Source: a bacterium
GTDB taxonomy: Bacteria > Chloroflexota > Dormibacteria > UBA8260 > Bog-877
DNA: 18,234 nt
Direction: 5' to 3'
NCBI GenBank assembly: GCA_021817025.1
Contig: JAKAWF010000045.1
Span: 1 to 18,234 of the forward strand
Part shown: piece by piece, positions 13,866 to 18,234 of the stretch
Numbering within the stretch: position 1 is the stretch's first letter
Layout of the letters: the number at the start of each line of letters is the position of its first letter
The notes under the pieces: generated by a model
What the model saw: only the letters and a program-made list of their open reading frames with translations
Told to the model about the DNA's origin: nothing
Databases searched by the model: none
Made by a program: the position numbers and the translations under genes

Positions 13866-15746
13866 ATGCCCAACTCCCGTTCCGGGGAGGGTTCCGCCCG
13901 CCCCAGGACGCCCTTGGGCAACTCGCCATTCCCCCTCTCGGCGATGCCACCCCGGGAGCCCTGGCACCAGCGGCGGCTCACCCGGTCGGCCACCATCGTG
14001 GCTCTGCTGCTGAGCTTGGCCTATCTCACCTGGCGAGCGCTGGACACCCTCAACCTGGGGGTCTGGTGGATATCAATCCCGCTCCTGCTGCTGGAGGCGC
14101 ACGCGGTCCTGGGACTGGGCCTGTTCGCCAGCAGCCTGTGGGACCTGGACGCGCTGCCCCCAGCCGCCAAGCGGTCCCGGACCTGCTCCCGAATCGCGGT
14201 CCTGATCCCCACCTACAACGAGCCCGAGGAGATCCTGCTGCCGACCATCGCCGCGGCGGTGAGCATGCGCCTGCGCCACCAGACCTGGGTGCTCGACGAC
14301 GGCGACCGGCTCGAGGTGGCGCGGCTGGCCGGCCGGCTCGGTGCCCACTACCTGGCCCGCCCGACCCACGAGCACGCCAAGGCCGGCAACGTCAATTACG
14401 CCCTGCCCCGCGTGAACGCCGACCTGGTGGTGATCCTGGACGCCGACCACGTCGCCTCCGCGGACTTCCTGGGCGCCACCATCGGGTACTTCGACGACCC
14501 GAGGGTGGCCCTGGTCCAGACGCCCCAGGACTTCTACAACCTGGAGAGCTTCGAGCACCGGGACGACTTCAACGAACAGCGGCTCTTCTACCGCGCCATC
14601 CTGCCCGGGCGGAACCGCTGGAACGCGGCCTTCTGCTGTGGCACCGGGTCCGTGCTCAGGGTCGCCGCCCTGCGCGAGGTGGGAGGCCTGGCGGTCGAGA
14701 CCGTGACCGAGGACATCCATACCACCATCCGGCTGCACCGACGCGGCTGGAAGACCGTCTACCACAACCAGGTGCTCAGCCGCGGCCTGGCCGCCGGCGA
14801 CGCCGTCCAGTACTACGGCCAGCGCTTGCGCTGGGGCACCGGCGCGATGCAGGTGCTGCGCACCGAGAACCCCGCCTTCGTGAGCGGCCTGAGCGTGATG
14901 CAACGGATAAGCTACCTCGCCACCCTGCTGGGCTGGTTCGACGCCTGGCGCTCGCTCGGTTACCTGCTGGCCCCGATGGTCGTGCTCTGGACTGCCGCGG
15001 TGCCCATAAGGTCCCCCCTGCTGGTCTTCGCCCCCATCTTCCTCCTCACCTTCCTGGTCCAGCGCTACGCGCTCCACCGGCTCTCGCGGGGCACCTCCCC
15101 GCAGCTGATAGGAACCGTCTTCGAGCTGGTGAGAATGCCGGCCAACCTGCGCGCCACCTGGCAGCTGCTGGCGCCCCGGAAGGCTCCGTTCCGGGTCACC
15201 CCCAAGGGCAGGGTGGGCGAGCGCCGAAGCCGCATGCCGGTGGCCCCGCTGCTGTGGTGGCTGCTGCTCGCCTCCCTTGTCACCCTGGCCTGGACGGTGG
15301 CCACCATGCTGGGGCTGACCCCCCTGCACTACAGCGTCCCCTGGCTCGCCTACGGCTCTTTGTTCTGGTTGCTGGTGAACTCAGGGCTGCTGGTGGTGGC
15401 CATGGCCCCGATACGCTCGAGGCGCTTCGGCGCCGAGCGCCGCGCGGCGGTGCGCTTCGACGTGGACGCGGCCGCGCGGCTGGGAGACCGCAAGGTCCAG
15501 CTGACCGACGCTTCGCTCACGGGCGTGCGCGCCACGGTGTCCGGCGCGGTCCGGGCCCCCAAGGTGGGTGACGTGGAAACCCTGCGCATCAGCCTGCGCC
15601 ACCGGACCTACTCCTTCGTGGCGCTGGTGCGCAGCACCTGGCCCGGGCCCGACGGTCCGGCCGGCCGCTCCCATCGCGTGGGGCTGGAGTTCGCCCACGG
15701 ACAGACGACGGTCGAGAACTCCTCTGGGACCGGCCATGGGGCGTGA
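13866..15746 (+). CDS. Membrane glycosyltransferase (cellulose-synthase-like, GT2) with C-terminal PilZ domain
   Basis: This 626-aa inner-membrane polysaccharide synthase resembles BcsA. Two N-terminal membrane segments (about 42-60 and 65-92) precede the cytoplasmic GT2 domain. The active-site series is complete: IPTYNEP (114-120), DDG (144-146), the metal-binding DAD (192-194), TED (281-283, catalytic base region) and QRLRW (319-323, the QxxRW acceptor motif). Four or more membrane segments follow (about 352-378, 384-400, 460-482, 490-513). The tail (about 520-612) is a PilZ domain with RRAAVR (525-530) and DASLTG (548-553), matching the RxxxR and D/NxSxxG motifs that bind c-di-GMP, so post-translational control by c-di-GMP is expected. 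The product (cellulose or another beta-glucan) cannot be told. No bcsB, bcsC, bcsZ or second glycosyltransferase gene adjoins it. Confidence 0.92.
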   Translation: MPNSRSGEGSARPRTPLGNSPFPLSAMPPREPWHQRRLTRSATIVALLLSLAYLTWRALDTLNLGVWWISIPLLLLEAHAVLGLGLFASSLWDLDALPPAAKRSRTCSRIAVLIPTYNEPEEILLPTIAAAVSMRLRHQTWVLDDGDRLEVARLAGRLGAHYLARPTHEHAKAGNVNYALPRVNADLVVILDADHVASADFLGATIGYFDDPRVALVQTPQDFYNLESFEHRDDFNEQRLFYRAILPGRNRWNAAFCCGTGSVLRVAALREVGGLAVETVTEDIHTTIRLHRRGWKTVYHNQVLSRGLAAGDAVQYYGQRLRWGTGAMQVLRTENPAFVSGLSVMQRISYLATLLGWFDAWRSLGYLLAPMVVLWTAAVPIRSPLLVFAPIFLLTFLVQRYALHRLSRGTSPQLIGTVFELVRMPANLRATWQLLAPRKAPFRVTPKGRVGERRSRMPVAPLLWWLLLASLVTLAWTVATMLGLTPLHYSVPWLAYGSLFWLLVNSGLLVVAMAPIRSRRFGAERRAAVRFDVDAAARLGDRKVQLTDASLTGVRATVSGAVRAPKVGDVETLRISLRHRTYSFVALVRSTWPGPDGPAGRSHRVGLEFAHGQTTVENSSGTGHGA

Positions 15747-16498
15747 TGCTCTTTGATCAGCCCTCCCCAGCACCTCCGCCGCCCGCCCGACCGCCACTGC
15801 GGCCAACAGCCCGACGAGGGGCACGCGCCGAGTCGCCCGGCCGCCTCATCTGCTCGACCGGGCCGAGCCGTCGGGGAGTGAGACCGGATGATCGGTTCTG
15901 TGGTTAGATACGTGCCAAGATACTCAATGTGGAAACCCGCTAAGAGATGGGCAATCGGCCAGGTGGAGCCCCCCTGCAGGGGCCTACCGGGCGATTGCCG
16001 GAGCAGCCGGGGGGCAGGTAGCCCTCCCCGGTGAACCGGACCATTCTCCCAGGGATCAGTCGATGCCGCTCGACTTTCTGGTCGTGGGTTTCCTCCGCTC
16101 CGCCACTGTGGGAGTGGCCGTTCGGCACCAGCCTCCCAGCAGCCTGACGTCATCGGCCACCTGGCCACTCTGGCCTGGGATCGGCGCGAGAAGCCTCGTG
16201 CGCTTGGGGGGCCAGCGCACCCTGCGTGTCCGGAGTCCCGTCGCCATCTGCCGCACCCGGATCTGGAACGGTCCCGGCGGCTTGTGGACCACTGCCACCC
16301 ACAAGAGTGCGTCAGCCTCAGCCGTGACCTCAAACCGCTGACATTCAAACCGACCCCCTGCCGGAGATCGCTTCCAGGCAGGGGCGGTCGCTCGAGCGGC
16401 GGTGGCTTCCCTGATGACTCGGTCTCGTCAGCGCGGCGCGCCGTGGATCCGCATCCCCAACTTGGGAGCAGCCTCCCGCCGGCTCGGCGGTGGGCGCG
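15747..16498. other. 752-nt gap with AT-richer patch and an unassigned open frame
   Basis: No gene is convincing. The patch at about 15885-15950 is clearly less GC-rich than its surroundings and carries AGATAC twice (15906-15911 and 15918-15923). A minus-strand frame is open from 16427 to 16056 with a protein-like stretch (RFEVTAEADALLWVAVVH), but has no start codon before a TTG at 16304; an opposing plus-strand frame (16063-16341) shares the same third positions, so base composition cannot choose between them. A short CCGCCG-GCT-CGGCGG hairpin (16476-16490) lies 8 nt past the hydrolase stop. Confidence 0.45.
16351..16390 (-). terminator. Hairpin downstream of the dnaK-hydrolase operon
   Basis: CCCCTGCC (16355-16362) pairs with GGCAGGGG (16377-16384) around a 14-nt loop, extended by CGAC/GTCG across a 2-nt bulge. 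On the minus strand, the direction of the operon, the stem is followed by GTTTG, a weak U-run. It lies about 110 nt past the hydrolase stop and is a possible terminator. Confidence 0.35.
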
Positions 16499-17518
16499 CT
16501 ATCGCTCCTGGCGGGCCAACCAGCCGCTGATCAGGTTCGCGGTCGGGCCCGGCTCCTCGAACGGAAACAGATGGCCCCGATCCGAAAGCACCTTCACTGC
16601 TATCCTCGGGTAGGCCGCCAGCTGCTCCCGGGCGGGAGGGAATGCCACCTGCTCATCCTGATCTCCCCAGACCACCAGGGTGCGATCCGCCAGCAAACCC
16701 AGGCCCGGCAGCAGTAGCGAGTCCGGATGGAAGCGGAAGGGCCGCATCAGCCGGGGGATCATGTCCAGATCGGAGCCCCGGCCGAAGCGCTTGCTGAGGG
16801 CATACCGGTAGCCGACCAGATCCTCGCCCACATTCACCGGGCCCCAGCTCACCCCGCGGATGTCCGGCTCGCCACCGGCCACCTGCCGACCCATCTCCCT
16901 GCGGTCCAGAGCCCAGAGTATGTCCATGATCCCAGGCATCATCGCCACCGCCCAGCTGGCAGGCAAGCGCGGGGAGAGCCCCACCGGGGCCAACAGCACC
17001 AGATCGCGCACCCGGTCGGGGTTGTCGACCGCGAACCCACCGGCCGCCAAGCCCCCCAGGGAGTGGCCGGCGAGGTCAAAACCGTCCAACCCAAGCGCGT
17101 CGGCAACTCCGGCCACCACCTGATTCCAGGCGTTTCGCGGGTGGCCCTGGAACCGGACCGCGTCGCTCAGCCCAGATCCGGGGCGATCGATCGCGATCAC
17201 CCGGCGGTGCTTCGCCAGCTGTGTGATCAGGCCCCGGTAGCTCCCGGCGCTGGCCCCCAGCCCGTGCAGGAAGACCAGAGGGCGGGGCCCCTCGCCAACC
17301 TCGAGAGCGTGGATCCGTCCGACCTCAGTCGAGATGTAGTTGTGGGTGCCGCGCGCGCCCAGTTCAGCCAGGAGCTGGTCGAGGCTCGCTTCCAGCTCGC
17401 CCTCGGCGGCCCCGGCGGCGGGCTGGCGGCGGGCCAGTCCGACCGCCGCGGCGTAGCCAGCCGTGGCCAGGACGCCGAGCCCGGCCCCGGACGCGAGGGC
17501 CGCGCGCGCCCGGCTCAA
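16499..17518 (-). CDS. Alpha/beta hydrolase with N-terminal membrane anchor
   Basis: This 339-aa serine hydrolase-fold protein has the oxyanion-hole segment [11 protein letters not shown] (83-93), [10 protein letters not shown] (110-119), a nucleophile elbow GHSLGG with Ser153, an acid in WGDQDEQV (Asp286 or Asp288) and the catalytic His316 in [11 protein letters not shown]. The triad is complete, so an esterase, lipase or similar hydrolase is expected; the substrate cannot be named. Residues 10-29 are hydrophobic without a clear cleavage site, suggesting a membrane anchor. A spacer of about 50 residues precedes the fold. The start is TTG at 17518, overlapping the dnaK stop by 4 nt (TTGA), with AAGGA (17522-17526) 3 nt upstream. 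This arrangement implies translation coupled to dnaK and expression with the heat-shock response. No ATG or GTG start near the N-terminus is better placed. Confidence 0.85.
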   Translation of the reverse strand: MSRARAALASGAGLGVLATAGYAAAVGLARRQPAAGAAEGELEASLDQLLAELGARGTHNYISTEVGRIHALEVGEGPRPLVFLHGLGASAGSYRGLITQLAKHRRVIAIDRPGSGLSDAVRFQGHPRNAWNQVVAGVADALGLDGFDLAGHSLGGLAAGGFAVDNPDRVRDLVLLAPVGLSPRLPASWAVAMMPGIMDILWALDRREMGRQVAGGEPDIRGVSWGPVNVGEDLVGYRYALSKRFGRGSDLDMIPRLMRPFRFHPDSLLLPGLGLLADRTLVVWGDQDEQVAFPPAREQLAAYPRIAVKVLSDRGHLFPFEEPGPTANLISGWLARQER

Positions 17519-18234
17519 ACTTCCTTGAACTCGGCGTCGACCACGTCACCGTCACCACCGGGAGTCTCCCCCTCGGCCGTCGCCGCGGGCGGGATGTCGT
17601 CGCCGCCTGTGCCATCGGCCCCGGGTGCCCCGGTGTTGGCATAGACCGCCTCGCCAACTTTCTGGATCGCGGCCGAGAGCTCCTGCTCCCGACTCTGCAT
17701 GTCAACCACGTTCTTGGCTGCGATCGCGGTCTTCAACGCCTCGATCTTCTCCTCGATCTCGGCTCTGAGCTCGGCAGTCAGCTTCTCCCCATGCTCGCGC
17801 ATGGTCTTCTCGGAGCTGTAGACCAAGGAGTCACAGCGGTTGCGCAAGGTGACCTCCTCGGCCCGCTTGCGGTCCTCCTCGGCGTTGGCCTCGGCCTCCT
17901 TGACCATGCGCTCCACCTCCGCCTTCTGGAGGGTGGTGGAGCCAGTGATGGTCACCTTCTGCTCGCGGCCGGTGCCGCGATCCTTGGCGGTCACGTTGAG
18001 AATGCCGTTGGCATCGATGTCAAAGGTGACCTCGACCTGCGGCAACCCCCGCGGGGCGGGGGGAATGCCGTCCAGCATGAAGCGCCCCAGGGTGCGATTG
18101 TCCCGAGCCAATGGCCGCTCCCCTTGCAAGACCACGATCTCGACTGACGACTGGTTGTCGGCGGCGGTGGAGAAGACCTGACTCTTGCTGGTGGGAATGG
18201 TGCTGTTGCGCTCGATGAGCCGGGTGTTCACCTC
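17515..18234 (-). CDS. dnaK: Chaperone DnaK (Hsp70), C-terminal part; 5' end outside the window
   Basis: The last 239 residues of Hsp70 are present. The beta-sandwich peptide-binding domain covers about 1-105 of the fragment, with [20 protein letters not shown], a [21 protein letters not shown] series, and [19 protein letters not shown]. The charged helical lid follows (about 108-205). The tail is Gly/Asp/Pro-rich and ends [10 protein letters not shown], the usual bacterial DnaK terminus. DnaK binds exposed hydrophobic peptides in the cytoplasm and refolds them with DnaJ and GrpE. The frame stays open to the right edge, so some 380-400 N-terminal residues, including the ATPase domain, lie outside. 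The next gene downstream is an overlapping alpha/beta hydrolase, not grpE or dnaJ, which may lie elsewhere. Confidence 0.97.
   Translation of the reverse strand, partial: EVNTRLIERNSTIPTSKSQVFSTAADNQSSVEIVVLQGERPLARDNRTLGRFMLDGIPPAPRGLPQVEVTFDIDANGILNVTAKDRGTGREQKVTITGSTTLQKAEVERMVKEAEANAEEDRKRAEEVTLRNRCDSLVYSSEKTMREHGEKLTAELRAEIEEKIEALKTAIAAKNVVDMQSREQELSAAIQKVGEAVYANTGAPGADGTGGDDIPPAATAEGETPGGDGDVVDAEFKEV

Noticed and set aside
12482..15571. A plus-strand open frame of 1029 codons, the longest in the window
   Set aside because: Its first third is antisense to the transketolase gene and its last third is an out-of-frame shadow of the glycosyltransferase gene. The translation is Arg/Gly/Ala/Pro-rich with no domain, whereas the overlapped genes have complete motif sets.
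15894..15940. A sigma-54-like element (TTGGCACG...) on the minus strand
   Set aside because: The -24 half looks good but the -12 half reads TAAC instead of TTGC, and no gene follows it at a fitting distance.

Overview
The window is GC-rich DNA from a free-living bacterium. The coding genes use mostly G or C at third codon positions and several start with GTG or TTG. Two acid-protease-like (S53, sedolisin family) secreted peptidases, a Rv2525c/GH25-like secreted protein, a VapBC pair and an unusual long transketolase-like enzyme would fit a soil or acidic-habitat lineage such as Actinomycetota, Chloroflexota or Candidatus Dormibacterota. That placement is inference from gene content; no rRNA or other phylogenetic marker is complete here. 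I see no tRNA, rRNA, CRISPR array, insertion sequence or phage module.

Layout. 1-648: mostly non-coding, with one possible small membrane protein (301-528) and then a promoter. 649-1346 (+): a vapBC toxin-antitoxin pair that looks leaderless, with a 4-nt overlap between its genes. 1466-2188 (+): a zinc-ribbon protein of unknown function, preceded by a 26-bp perfect palindrome. 2704-4146 (+): a conserved AAA+ ATPase with an N-terminal helical, winged-helix-like region. 4147-4979: no convincing gene, but it ends in a perfect 38-bp palindrome just past the next gene's stop. 4980-6881 and 7173-8480 (-): two secreted S53-type peptidases, one with a full prodomain and one without. 9217-10170 (+): a secreted glycoside-hydrolase-like protein transcribed away from them. 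10418-10870 (-): a hypothetical basic protein. 11015-13381 (-): a transketolase-family enzyme. 13866-15746 (+): a cellulose-synthase-like membrane glycosyltransferase with a C-terminal PilZ (c-di-GMP) domain. 15747-16498: no convincing gene, with a relatively AT-rich patch. 16499-17518 (-): an alpha/beta hydrolase whose TTG start overlaps the stop of dnaK (17515-18234, partial, runs off the right edge).

How the genes relate. Three themes can be argued. The first is a secretome stretch (4980-10170): two acid-type proteases plus a wall-glycan-hydrolase-like protein, suggesting extracellular protein or cell-wall turnover. The second is envelope or exopolysaccharide synthesis under c-di-GMP control (13866-15746), without the usual bcsB/bcsC-type partners nearby. 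The third is a chaperone operon in which dnaK is followed directly by a membrane-anchored alpha/beta hydrolase instead of grpE or dnaJ. The remaining genes look like independent units separated by long gaps. Identified genes cover roughly three quarters of the window, low for a bacterium, and the gaps are rich in strong palindromes.

No single locus here is a proven new system. The items most worth a second look are the secreted GH-like protein whose expected catalytic Glu is Gln, the orphan AAA+ ATPase, the dnaK-hydrolase coupling, the transketolase-like enzyme with GEG in place of GDG, and the long perfect palindromes.
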